Positions 48,670 to 60,264 of a stretch of 64,000 nt of DNA are shown here, piece after piece. Location: contig NW_022098001.1 in NCBI RefSeq assembly GCF_002288925.2, positions 14,948,743 through 15,012,742 of the forward strand, read 5' to 3'. The translations under genes and the position numbers were made by a program. Each line of letters starts with the position of its first letter. Positions within the stretch are counted from its first letter, which is position 1. Below the pieces are notes generated by a model. That model did not search any database and was not told the origin of the DNA. It saw only the letters and a program-made list of their open reading frames with translations. Source of the DNA: Delphinapterus leucas (taxonomy: Eukaryota > Chordata > Mammalia > Artiodactyla > Monodontidae).

Positions 48670-49250
48670 TTAAGCCAAGAGAAGTGGCTTGCTCAGTGAT
48701 CTTATGGAACTGAATTTCAGCTTCCCCAGAAGTGTTACTCCAGGTGCAGCAGGTGGTATTGGCCACAGTGCAGACACCTCCTTGCTCAGCTAAAAGAGAA
48801 TCAAGGGCTATATTATTATCAAGAACAACTTGGGCCAGAAAGCCTAAAGATTTTTTTGTTGGACAGCTATTGCTCTAACAGAGGATTTTTCAATATGTTT
48901 CAATATTTTCAAGAGTTAAGGAAACATTCCTGGTCTAGTCTCATTTACATATACTCTTTTTTTTTTTCTCTCATTTACATATATTCTTAACTGGGGAAGT
49001 ATGGCCCTGCTAAAGGAAGTGAATCCTGAGTCATGAATACCTCTTGATAATTCCTTTCTAACTCAATGACGTAAATCCAGGGGAGTCAACCAATGAGGTG
49101 TCTCAGTTTGTTTGTGAACATTTAGGGGAACAGTTAGATAACCTAAGAGACATTGCCTGATATGTACCAGCCGTCTAGGTACATAAGAAGAATGACAATC
49201 ACTACAGGCAAAGATAAATCCTGTCGGGACACAAATCACTTCCACCAAGG
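48670..49250 (-). pseudogene. Retroviral env remnant
   Basis: The - strand carries short env-like frames. The one near 48,670-48,900 is a transmembrane-subunit ectodomain fragment with a CX6CC disulfide motif (about 48,740-48,775). The frame at 49,063-49,248 resembles a more distal env piece. Breaks and stops separate them. No fusion-competent protein is possible. Confidence 0.65.
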
Positions 49251-49523
49251 CGGCACTGTTAATAGATTCACTTGCAGGGATAGTTGCATTTGCCTGTTCA
49301 AGCTAGATGTCAGTTAGGTTTTCTCCTAGCCTGAAATAGTAGTTGTTTTAAATTTCAGAGGTTACCTCCCTTAGCAGTGGTCTGGAAGATACAGATGATG
49401 GTGTTACCTTTCCAGGCCAATGCCAGAGTAAAAGAAAGGGAAAGAAAAAAAAAAGTTTCTTGTTGTTCAGTTGAAGTACGAAGTCTTGATGTGGTGTCTT
49501 GGAAGGAAGCATCTACCTCAGTG

Positions 49524-49760
49524 TCAGCTACTTCTCTTCCCAGTCAATTTGATTTGGAGATTTCCAGCATTTGTATAAGACCAGATGTCAGGTGGAGTCT
49601 TCTTCAGCTGTGAGATGTGTATCCAAGGTTTAAGACCCTGAAGTTTGGCTGCCATCTGGGTAGTGAGGAGGACCTGGTATAGTCCCTTGCAAGGAGATTC
49701 AAGGGCAGTCTTTGTTCTTAGTGCTTCCAATTCAGAAGGGTGGGAGAAAACTGGAAACAT
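49524..49760 (-). pseudogene. Retroviral pol remnant, integrase C-terminal end
   Basis: A 78-codon open remnant resembles the C-terminal domain of gammaretrovirus-type integrase, around the conserved block with a tryptophan-isoleucine-histidine motif. The upstream part of pol is not readable. It sits just before env in the viral order, as expected. Confidence 0.75.
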
Positions 49761-50541
49761 TAGTTTGGAAAGTTGTAGCCAGATATTTGAGGAAAGTAGA
49801 AAAATTCAGGATCCAGTCCAGTTTACAGGTATATAACAGACCCTTAAAGATAATTAGCAGGATTAGAATCTAATATAGATAAAGGTACAAACATAATTTA
49901 TTAAGCAGTTAATAAATTTAAGTAGTTATTCCTGCTTTTTTAAAAAAATCTTTTTAAGGATAATCCTAGTAAAACTTAATTTGTTTGCATTAAATTTGCC
50001 TTGATTATTTACATAAGTGCAGCAAGAATAGTGATTGACTATATAAGCTCTTTTTAAGATTGCTTTGCTGGAACCTTGGAAGCAAGGTACTCTCTGAGTC
50101 TATGTATATCTCTCTCAAATGTGACAATTCAGTCCAAGCCTTGGTAATATGGTCAATGTTTCCAGTTGTGTTCCATTACAGGAGAACAGATTCTTATTGA
50201 ACTTATGTGAATGACTACCTATATTGCCATGAAAAGAATACATTAAGAGTTTCTAAATTCTGGAGAGATCATGTAGAAAAAAATGTCATTTTTGTTTACA
50301 AAGGTATAGTGTATCAATTGCTGTAAGTCATAGATTGCTTAAGTGAAAAGATTTCTTTAAATCTGGAAAACCAAAGCATTAAGGAACCAGCAGTGTTTTA
50401 AAAGTCATACAAATTATAATCAATTCCTCCTCATTTTATTTAATCCAATGTAATTATTACTTTGCTCTGTTTGAATCTAGTTTTTCCACTAGTTCTGGAA
50501 ATTCTTACTCAGTTTAGTTTTATGATCTTAAAATGATCAGA

Positions 50542-50735
50542 GGGCTTCCCTGGTGGCGCAGCGGTTGGGAGTCCGCCTGCCGATGCAGGGAACGCGGGTT
50601 CGTGCCCCGGTCCGGGAAGATCCCACATGTCACGGAGCGGCTGGGCCCGTGAGCCATGGCCGCTGAGCCTGCGCGTCCACAACGGAAGAGGCCACAACAG
50701 TGAGAGGCCCGCGTACCGCAAAAAAAAAACACAAC
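50542..50735 (+). mobile_element. CHR-2-type SINE copy 11, internally deleted
   Basis: Sense, in the retrovirus. Duplication AAAATGATCAGA (50,530-50,541 and 50,736-50,747). About 14 bases are missing between GCGCGTCC and ACAACGG, compared with other copies. Confidence 0.94.
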
Positions 50736-50747
50736 AAAATGATCAGA

Positions 50748-53676
50748 AACCTGTATTCTAGAATACCTGTCAGAGTCCTTCTTATGGATTTCTCTGAAGA
50801 TGAAGCAATTTTGTAGGAACGTTTTCGCAAAAGCATCAGAATAAAAAAATTAACTATCTGTAAATGACAAAATCCTTAAAATGCCCATTATTAAAGATCT
50901 GATGAGAATTCATTATAATGGAATTGACAAGGAAATTTGGTTATTTTTGTAATATGTAATGTTTAAGATAATAATTACAATTATGACTGATAACATCATA
51001 CCAGGAAATAATAGATTTCCAGGAATTTTATCCCATTTCTGTAACACTTATAACATGTATCTATACAAATATAACATAAAGAAGGCTCAGTATTACTTGT
51101 TTGATGATTTTTCCCATGTAATTTAACATATCAAATAAGCCTAATTAGTGTAACATCTCTCTTTTTATAAGGAGAAAGAACAAATCTTTTCTGATTTTTC
51201 CAAAGGCCCTATGGAAAATCCCAAAGTTATTTCCAGGTCAAAAAGACTTCACTTAGAATTTGATTTGGGGAAGTTTGCCAAAAAATTCAAAAGGTTTTGG
51301 ACACTTGGCTAAAAAGGATCACAGATCATTATGAAACAATACTTAATTATCCACTTAATTATCCAAAATGACAATAAAAGATTTCAAGAGCAAATGCAAT
51401 AAGTTACATACTTCTGAGCCAAACTTTGCTCTTTTAATGTTGAGAAGACTCAGTTTACTTAAGTAATCAAAGACCTGATAATAAAGATATAAAACACAAA
51501 AAATTATTTTGATAAAACACAAAATCTTTGCTTTCCAGGCAGGTTATTTTACAGATAAAGAAAAAACTTTGTTTAAATTTCTTATTAAGAGTAGATCTCA
51601 TTTATTAGTAAATCTAATAAAACTTGGTCCTTTTAACAGAGGAAAGAAAATTAAGTTTTAGTTTTACATAAGTATACTACTGGTATTAAAGCTTATTTTA
51701 AAACACTTATAATAACAATTTAATTTTTAGTCAACTTGACCACACAAGATTTCCTCATTTTCCCTCTCTTTTTCTGTTTCTCTCTTTCATTCTTCTTAAC
51801 TTCCTATATCCATAGTTTGTCCTTTTTTTTCTTCCCATTTTGAAATAACTAGTTTTACTTTAGAGCAAAATCACTTTTATTTCCCTCAACAAAATGTATC
51901 TCCATACTTCATACCCTTTTAACAAAAAAAAAAAAAACCTCCAAAACAAAAAACATATCCAATTTTCCTTGCATACAGAGTTGTTTCTTATTATTTTTAA
52001 TTGCATATATTAGAATTCTTAACCCTTAGAAACCTTAATTTATAGTGAAAACTTAGTAAGCAGTTGTGAACTATTCCACTAGCATTCTTTAGATTAGCAA
52101 ATTTGTGAATACATTTCATAATTTTTAGAAATACATGCTTCTTCATAGTAAAATTTTTAATGTGGCACAAACCATATATACTAATAGAGCCAAATATCTT
52201 TAGTTCCTCTGCAAAAGGAAACCAAAAGTAGGTAAAAATCTACGTTCAGTAATTAATGTTTTAGTATTTTATATTATTTAGAAGTGATCTAGATATTCAA
52301 TGAACTTCTAACATTTAATTTAGCAAAATGCTAAGGGTGTAAGTTATTAAAGAGAGACTAAGTACACATACCATAAAATATAATTATTGCAGAAAAAAGT
52401 TTACCTAAAAACTCTTATCCCACTTACATCTATCTAAATCACTTGCTCCCAACTATTATGTTTAGATTACCCATGAAAACTTCATGAGACATTAGACAAA
52501 GTCAGCCATCACCCCAAGCTTTTTTTTTTTTTTAATTTTTTGCTGACAAATTTTGTAACAGAGATAACATGGACTTATTTGACTAATAAACCCATGTAGC
52601 ATAAAATTTGTGTGCCTGTATTATATTCAGTGTAATTCTAGACACATTCTATTTTAAGTAAACCAGCAACTTTAAATTAACTTTGATATAAAATATTTTC
52701 CCAGGATATATAAAACTGAAAAACATTTGGATTAGCCTCTATTATATTTTTGAGACTTTCTATGAAGACTAAATTTATATAAATGCTTGTTTGTTTAAGC
52801 CAGCTAAATAGAACTCTTTTGTAAATGAGTTTTAGCAATACCATACATCTGCAACACACGTATATGTAGACACACACGAACATACAGATGGATGGAGAGA
52901 CCTTATCACATCTGTTTTACTAGTTATTAAAAGAGTTGAATTTAAGTTGCTTTTTTTGGTCCTAAATTTCAAATGACCTTTCCCCTTTTTGTTTTTCTTC
53001 TGATAAAACTTACCTCCCTGAAGTTTGTACTTTAACATTTACATCTCAGAGGCACAGGGAAAGAATGCAAGTTATAAGCCTTTTAAGATAAAATAGGGGC
53101 GGTTTGGAGATTGGTAAAAGGAATAGGTGAACTTTGAATCGCCTCTAGAGCTGCATATCTAGTTTTGCAAAGATTTGTAAGATGAAAAGAATTGCTCTTG
53201 ATTCCTCAAGGAATTGGTTTGAAACCTAAATGACATTATCAATAGCTTGTCAGTTTTCAGCCTGTTTAAATGGTAAATGTTTCTGGCAGTGTTAAGGAAC
53301 TCCATGGACCCAAGAGGTATCCTCAAAGAGGGTGCAAAGGTTACTACCTTTCCAGGATCCAGAGTTACTCCCAAAGATAGCGAAAGGAAAAAACTGACAG
53401 CCTGCTTGCCCTAGGTAGGCAGAAAGCCAAGCTAAGCTCTTATTTTATTAATAAAAGGTAACTAATTAATAGTTTCTTCAGAGTGGAGAGGCAATTCAGA
53501 CAGAAGATTACCAGAATGAATATTCAAATAAAGGAGGATGGAGGGGAGCAGTAGGAATTATGTCAGTCCTATAGTCTTTTTGGGGCACTTTTTATTAGCC
53601 TTTTGCAATGAAATTTTCAATGACACTATTTTGGAAATTTTAAGTCTTTTGGAGGCTTCTGCATGCCCATTAATTT
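50748..53676 (-). other. Retroviral interior without readable genes
   Basis: Very AT-rich. Frames are short on both strands with no gag, protease or polymerase motif that I can support. It is placed inside the element because the LTRs bracket it. Confidence 0.5.
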
Positions 53677-53690
53677 TAAGTGCAATTCTT

Positions 53691-53893
53691 TTTTTTTTTT
53701 TTCGGTACGCGGGCCTCTCACTGTTGTGGCCTCTCCCGCTGCGGAGCACAGGCTCCGGACGTGCAGGCTCAACGGCCATGGCTCACGGGCCCAGCCGCTC
53801 CGCGGCACGTGGGATCTTCCCGGACCAGAGCATGAACCCGTGTCCCCTGTATCGGCAGGTGGACTCTTAACCACTGCGCCACCAGGGAAGCCC
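53691..53893 (-). mobile_element. CHR-2-type SINE copy 12
   Basis: Antisense, in the retrovirus. The duplication TAAGTGCAATTCTT (53,677-53,690) is matched at 53,894-53,907 with one difference. Confidence 0.94.
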
Positions 53894-54889
53894 TAAGTGC
53901 AACTCTTAAATGCTTTTATCTAATTGGAACGTTTGCTAGGACCCTTAGCAGCAAATGGAGTTCAACTTCCATTACTTTCTGTTCAGCCATATTTGGGACC
54001 TCAGACTGATGGTTACCAAGCCAAGTTCTTATGCACAAAATTCTAGGTTGTCTTTAGTAAAATTTTGGCCATTTTTTGGTAGGTATTTATAGCTCCTGAG
54101 ACATAGTTTTTAGACATAAAATAAGCAGGCATGCTGGAAGGTGGTGCACTCAACTCCTTAGAGTTTATGGATCCCATTAGCTATGCTGAACTAATACCTA
54201 AAAGGGCTGTGCCACTGACTTCGGGATTGTGCATTGTTTTACCATGTATTGTACCTTGTTGCACAGAAATTTTCTTTAGGTTGGCAGGTGGTCTGTATCA
54301 GTCTAACCTGTTCTATGACCAACTTATCCTAATACAGGAGTCTTTGAGTTAGGTGGTGAGCATTCTAACAGCCCTTAAATGCTCCATCTGTACCCACCAA
54401 ATTTTGCAGCTCTTTTTTTGGCTTCTGAGTTCTCTGCTAGCAATAGCCCTTATCTACACAAAATAAGACAAACAAACATGTACACCTTAACACACCAGAG
54501 GTAACCAAGAGAAGGTTGTGCACACCATCAGCAATTCCCAGCATGGATTAAGTCAACGGACTCCAGTAAATGGGGACTGTGGACTGGAACTAGGGAAAGG
54601 GATGCTATACAACCGAGGGGAACTTCAGACAGAACCAAGGCCTAGGGACTCAGATTCTGCATGGAACCATCAGCCAGCTCAAGTTGACCCACTGAGCCCT
54701 GGACTGGAAAGCCAAGTGGATCAGGAGCTAAACACAAACAGAGTGGAGCTCAGAGGGGTTTACCCCCAGCTCTTGGAAATGGCAAGAAGGACAGTGAACT
54801 TACAGTTTTTGAGGGGTACCACACCTGTGTTTCTCATTGTCCTCAAAGCTGTTGTAAGTCTCCTTCAATCCCACCACTGCCACCAAATT

Positions 54890-55282
54890 TGTTAACAAAA
54901 ATTCAACTGAGGAAATTTAAGGATCCAATTGGCTTTAGTAAACAATTAATGGATTGGGCATTAGCAATCTAGCAAGTAGAAAGAACCTCCGCCAAGATGT
55001 AGAAAAGGAGAGGTTATTAAAGACAGAAAGGAGGCGGAAAAAGGAAATTATTAGCAAAGAATGCATTGTTTCAGGCAAGGTTGCCCTCCTAAAGGGAACA
55101 AAAGGGCCTATTGGGCAGATTACCTCACTAGTTCTGATGAGGTAATTCCAGGTTGATTGGTAAAAGGTTGCATTTCTGGGCAGGGGTTGAGACTGTAATT
55201 AGGTTAGGTATTAAGTTTTGGTTTGTTGACATGGGGTTTAGCACAAGTGGCCCCATTTTGGGCCTCCTGTTTCTTTTTAACA
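54890..55282 (-). repeat. Retroviral 5' LTR
   Basis: 393 bp, starting TGTTAACAAAAATTCAAC and ending TTCTTTTTAACA on the + strand. The primer-site-like stretch lies just to its left (about 54,868-54,886). A possible diverged duplication is ATGTA (before the left LTR) and ATGCA (after this one). Confidence 0.9.
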
Positions 55283-55557
55283 ATGCAATATTTAGATTTT
55301 GGTTTCTGGGAGTTCATGGATCCCAGGAAACCCTTTCTTCCCCCTTTAGAAGCCCTACTTTAGGGTCTGTCTCACTCCTCAGCAGGTCTCTAGGATTAGG
55401 ATTTTTTCCCCATAGAATTATGGATTCTGCCTTGAGAGGAACCTTAAAAGAATGTAAACCAATTGTTTGGGTGATATTTTAAAAAAAGAAACAATTGCTT
55501 AAATGATACTTAAGTCCTTTTATGCTAGCCTGACATGTATTGTTTAAGCCTATTCTT

Positions 55558-55744
55558 TTTTTTTTTTTGCGGTACACGGGCCTCCCCCGTCGCGGAGCAC
55601 AGGCTCCGGACGCGCAGGCTCAGCGGCCATGGCTCACAGGCCCAGCCACTCCGTGGCATGTGGGATCTTCCTGGACCGGGGCACGAACCCGTGTCCCCTG
55701 CATCGGCAGGCGGACTCTCAACCACTGCGCCACCAGGGAAGCCC
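55558..55744 (-). mobile_element. CHR-2-type SINE copy 13
   Basis: Antisense, with a perfect 17-bp duplication TGTTTAAGCCTATTCTT (55,541-55,557 and 55,745-55,761). A segment between the GTACACGGGCCTC and CCCCGTCGCGG parts is deleted. Confidence 0.95.
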
Positions 55745-55761
55745 TGTTTAAGCCTATTCTT

Positions 55762-56369
55762 GAAAGCTTCCAGAGTTAGGAACTTGCTTTTTGAAGCAAC
55801 TCTTTCTGTCTTGGGTAGCCCTAACCATTAAATTCTTCCTCAAACTAAACCAAAATTAGTTTCTTGATTTTCATTCCTGGTCCTGTCTGACATGGCTTGA
55901 ACCAGAGCAGACCATCTATCTCTTGATTGTGTCTGCTAAACTCTCCCACCCTCCATGAGTTTAAAGTCTTTTATTTTGAGGTTTAAGTCCTGAGGTTTCT
56001 GGGAAATCATCCTCCACCAATGTGAAAATCTCTGCATAAGCACTTCCCAGTGACTTCTGAGAACCATCTTGAGAGAATCAGTAAGTTTCTGCTGAATGAA
56101 TGAATTACTCAAGGGTTAATAAATTTGAGGAGTGCTGCATTGATTTCCTCTTCTAGGAGAGTCAGAACACACATTAGCATATTAAAAGTCCTGAGAAGTC
56201 CTGCAGCAAAAACTTTTCCATGGCTCTATTATCCTGAAAAGTAAGTTTTTGCTGACACTAGATTAAGAACTGCTGCTCTGTAAGCGTTTTTTCAAGGAAC
56301 ATAGGGAATGAATCTTAAGAGAGCTAATTATCCCCCAATTAATTTTCCTTCTTTTTTTTCCCTACACAG
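55762..56369 (+). other. CDH17: Intronic sequence before the tenth exon
   Basis: No recognised repeat. It ends in the pyrimidine tract and acceptor of the exon. Confidence 0.45.
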
Positions 56370-56614
56370 CCTCTTGATTTTGAAGCAGTAGATGTTTACA
56401 ATATTGTGTTCCAAGCAGAAAACCCGGAGCCTCTGGTGCTTGATGTACAGTACAATGCCAGCTCTTCTGCTACATTCAGACTTATTGTGACAGATGTGAA
56501 TGAAGCACCGCAATTTTCCCAACAACTATACCAAGCAAGAGTCAGAGAGGATGTGGCTAAAGGCACTAAAGTGGGCAACGTGACTGCCAAGGATCCGGAA
56601 GGTCTGGACATAAG
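56370..56614 (+). CDS. CDH17: CDH17 exon, tenth in window (end EC5, start EC6)
   Basis: This 245-nt exon enters in phase 0 (acceptor tttttccctacacag) and leaves in phase 2 (ATA AG|gtagag). It begins PLDFEAVDVYNIVFQAENPE and continues to KDPEGLDI. The EC5-EC6 linker at 56,493-56,507 is DVNEA, the variant also seen in human CDH17. LDFE replaces the usual LDRE. Sequons NAS and NVT are present. The donor is followed by a stop 1 nt on in the read-through frame, which is not a real terminus. Confidence 0.96.
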
Positions 56615-57674
56615 GTAGAGGAGAGCAGCGCTGGGCAGGCCTAGCCGTGCGCTGTGACCACAGATGGTGGGGAGGAGGAAGGGCTGGGAAGGGCAGAGAA
56701 GCTGGCCTGACTCCAGGACTCTCCCCTAAGGGAGCAGCCAGCAATCTGAGGCCATGTCCCAGTGCACTTGGTGAATCTGCCCTTGGTTCTGGCAGGTGCC
56801 AGTACCCTGGGGGGCATCAGTGAGAATCCAGGCTCGGGCAAGCGGGAAGCAGGAAGCAGGTCAGATTCCACCCCAACCTGCCTACTGCAGGTCCCAGCTG
56901 AGAGCTGGTGAGTTCAGGAGTTGGGGTCTAGAGACTGGGCTGTCCAAAGCTAGGCCCTCTGTCTGGACCAGTCGTGGGACCAGGGTCTGGGGAAGAGTTC
57001 CAGCCCCTAAGGCGGACTGGAGTTCTAAACAGAAGAATAAAGCAAAAACCTGACTCAGCAGACTCAGCCACCTGACAAGGTGAAGGGAATCTTCTCAAAG
57101 GGGGTCGTATAGGATCCTCAGCTTTGCAGAGAGCAGGTCTGGGGCAACAAGACTCATTCCAGAACTCAGCCCTGGAGAGATGAGTACATGGGCTGAGAAG
57201 GTTAAACAAGATGTGTAACTCTTTCTACGTTAGCAATTCTCAATCTTTTTTTTTTTTCAGTGCAATAGAACCCACACAGATTTGCCTTAAATATGTACAA
57301 TGATAATTAATTTTTCTAAGGTAACATATGTATGTGTATGTATCCATATCTGTATCAATATCTATAACCTTTTTAAGATCATCTAGTCAATAAGCACACA
57401 GATAGGACTTGAACCCGGATCTTTTGCTTCTATTGTAGAACATCAGTCCTACTGTCCATGGCATGACAAATATTTTAGCATGACTTAAAACCCATGCATG
57501 TGGTTATGAATGACAATTCCTTAAGTGCCTCTAAACATTTAAGGGGAGTTTTGCCTCCCATTGAGCGATCATTTAGGCAATTGGAATCAGTTCCAAGACC
57601 TTTTTCTTATTGTCTGTCTGAGTAAAGATCCCACCTACTGTTTTGCTCTGCAAGCACTTGTCAACTTCATAAAG
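56615..57674 (+). other. CDH17: Intronic sequence, no recognised element
   Basis: Unassigned. The G+C-rich part up to about 57,200 has several open frames on both strands without known homology. Confidence 0.4.
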
Positions 57675-57685
57675 ACAAATATGAG

Positions 57686-57898
57686 GGCTTCCCTGGTGGC
57701 GCAGTGCTTGAGAGTCCACCTGCCGATGCAGGGGACACGGGTTCGTGCCCCGGTCCGGGAAGATCCCACATGCCGCGGAGCGGCTGGGCCCGTGAGCCAT
57801 GGCCGCTGAGCCTGCGCATCCGGAGCCTGTGCCCCGCAGCGGGAGAGGCCACAACAGTGAGAGGCCTGCATACCGCAAAAAAAAAAAAAAAAAGAAAA
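57686..57898 (+). mobile_element. CHR-2-type SINE copy 14
   Basis: Sense, with duplication ACAAATATGAG (57,675-57,685 and 57,899-57,909). Full length. Confidence 0.94.
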
Positions 57899-57909
57899 AC
57901 AAATATGAG

Positions 57910-58539
57910 AAAGGAAAGAAGACTTGGGTTGTACTGTATGGATAGTGTAGATACTGCTCCATACATCAGTCACTAATTATGATGGGGCACAAAATATTCC
58001 TAATTTAACAACCATTTATTGTTTAACAAATGCTTCTCTCTCCCTTATGAGAATGCTATGAAAGTTATTAGTCAGAGACAAGTGAGTAAAAATTTGAGTT
58101 TATGAGTGGAGAAAACAAAGGCATTTAAGATCATTCCTCAGATGGATCCAGGAAAAGATATAACGTACGTACTATTAAGTTAAAATCAGGAAGATGAGAA
58201 AGAAGACTGAGAAAGGGAGTGTCCTGTAAGAGACAAATGAAAAAAGTACTTCATGAATGAGGAATGATCAATAGATCGAATGCTAGTAATGAGTCAGTTA
58301 AGAATTAAGGATGACTCCAAAGCTGCCAAAGCCTGAGCAATTTAATTCTCTTCTTTCTTTCAGGTCCACAAACTTAGAATCCATTAGCACCCAATGGCTC
58401 CTAATCCAATGTATCAGTAAATATTAGAGATGCTTTCATTGAAATATATCCAGAATCCACCTGCTTCTCACCACTTCTGCAATGGTCCAGGTCACCATCA
58501 TCACCTCCTCCACCCCTCCCTGAGTCCATTCACTGCAAT
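57910..58539 (+). other. CDH17: Intronic sequence, no recognised element
   Basis: AT-rich and unassigned. Confidence 0.4.
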
Positions 58540-59482
58540 CAGAGTGTAGGTCTTTAAAAGAGTAAATCAGATCATGTGACTCCTCTGAAAACCTTCCAAA
58601 GGGTGTCTGTGTCACTCAGAAATCCCGACTACATAGGAATTTTTAATTCACCGACCATACACATAACCTAACACAGTGCTTGGCATATAGAATATTCTAA
58701 CATTGGGGAAAAATTAATTTGAACTAACACATTATAACTTCTTAATCATTCTCCTACTACTGGACATGTAGGTTGCTTCCAGTATTTTTTTTTAAATTCT
58801 AGAAAAGTTTTGAATGTATGTATATAATTCTTTTTCTTAACTTCTATTCAATTGTTTTTTATTTGGAGAACATTTCCAGAGGTGGGATTCTTTGACCTAA
58901 AGATATAGACATCCTTATGGCTCTTAAGTGTTGTTCCCAAAAGGCTATAGAAATTGGTTTTCCCGTGGTTCTAGGCTTGTCTCTCTCAAATTCACCTTTC
59001 ATACACCTACCAATGCGTTCCACTGAAGACACAAACATGACTAGGTCACCGTCCTGCTTACCACCATTCCCTGGCTGCCCACTGCTTCTCATGATTCAGC
59101 TCTTTCCAATCCCTCTGGCTTCATCTTTTGCCATCCACTGCGTCCTATTGATATGTTATCCCACCACTGCTGGAACGTCTGATGCCTCCACACCCTAAGC
59201 TACTCCTTGGCCTCTCAGCCTTAGTTCATACAATTCCTTCTGCTTAAGCATCCTTCTTTTTCTTGCTTTAGTTAACATCTACTCTTTCAGAAAGACTTCT
59301 CTGATTCCCTTTAATTTATTTGGGATTCCACATGGCCTCTTTGTATTCACCACATTTTACTGGAATTATCTGTCTCTGTGTCTGTCTCCTCCACTGGCCT
59401 AGAACCCCTTTGTGTAATCTCCTCTCTTGGTCCACAGCCTGATATTTGCTAAGCCCTCAATAGATGTCTGCTGAATGAGGAA
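58540..59482 (+). mobile_element. L2 LINE 3' region, interrupted
   Basis: L2 text at 58,560-58,640 (aaatcagatcatgtgactcc) and again at 59,060-59,480 (gctctttccaatccctctgg; agatgtctgctgaatgagg). An L1-like piece (about 58,690-58,960) lies between. Confidence 0.7.
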
Positions 59483-59683
59483 TTCACTGCGCCACCCACC
59501 AGTAGCCTCTGAGTATCCACCCATTCACACATTTCCACCAATGAGTGTTCAAGTTTTCTGAGAGGGGGCGATTTGCTAATCAATTTTAAAAGATAATTCC
59601 AGGTTGTTTTAATTGAAATTCTTTGATTGCCAGAAAAGTTTAACTTTTTTTCTGCTAGAGTTTGTGATGATACCTTTTCTTTT

Positions 59684-59894
59684 TTTTTTTTTTTTTTGGC
59701 GATACGCCGACCTCTCACTGTTGTGGCCTCCCCCGTCGCGGAGCACAGGCTCTGGACGCGCAGGCTCAGCGGCCATGGCTCACGGGCCCAGCCGCTCCGC
59801 GGCATGTGGGATCCTCCCGGACCAGGGCACGAACCCGTGTCCCCTGCATCGGCAGGCGGACTCTCAACCACTGCGCCACCAGGAAAGCCCCCTC
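59684..59894 (-). mobile_element. CHR-2-type SINE copy 15
   Basis: Antisense, with duplication GATACCTTTTCTTTT (59,669-59,683 and 59,895-59,909). It lies 240 bp upstream of the eleventh exon. Confidence 0.94.
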
Positions 59895-60133
59895 GATACC
59901 TTTTCTTTTAAAACAAGTACAAAAACCACTTTGTAAGGATGAACAAATCCTCCCTTTGAAGGCAGGTGGTATGCAAATGAAGCAGTAATAATATTAGATC
60001 ATGTTTCTTTAAATATGTTGTCAGTAATATGCAAGGGATAGTGCTGATATAATAGCATAGTGATGCATAAACTATCTTTACGTTTTCATGCAGAGTAATG
60101 TGGGCTTCCTTTTGCTCTTTTCTCTTACTAAAG

Positions 60134-60264
60134 TTATTCATTAAGAGGTGACAAGAGAGGTTGGCTAAAAATTGACCCCGTCACCGGCGAGATCTTTAGT
60201 GTGGCTTCGTTGGACAGGGAAGCTGAAAGTCTGTATCGGGTACAAGTGGTGGCAACAGAAGTAG
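60134..60264 (+). CDS. CDH17: CDH17 exon, eleventh in window (EC6, carries RGD)
   Basis: This 131-nt exon enters in phase 2 (acceptor cttactaaag) and leaves in phase 1 (GTA G|gtgagc). It encodes YSLRGDKRGWLKIDPVTGEI and LDREAESLYRVQVVATEV. The tripeptide Arg-Gly-Asp at 60,144-60,152 matches the RGD reported in human LI-cadherin to engage integrin alpha2-beta1; the next residue is Lys here and Thr in human. LDREAE is the EC6 calcium motif. The exon is short and was found by phase and homology, since no long open frame marks it. Confidence 0.95.

Larger units (their letters stand above)
47619..55282 (-). mobile_element. Endogenous retrovirus, class I (gammaretrovirus-like), degraded
   Basis: Two ~395-bp LTRs (TG...CA ends) flank about 6.9 kb. 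The - strand orientation is fixed by a purine tract AAAAGGGGAAAA next to the left LTR and a primer-site-like stretch TGGTGGCAGTGGTGGGAT near the right LTR. The - strand carries the end of an integrase (49,524-49,760) and env remnants (48,670-49,250) whose transmembrane part has the CX6CC motif. The rest is AT-rich without recognisable gag or pol frames. Three CHR-2 SINEs are inserted. It is full of stops and inactive. LTRs differ by roughly 15-20% by eye, so it is old. Confidence 0.88.
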
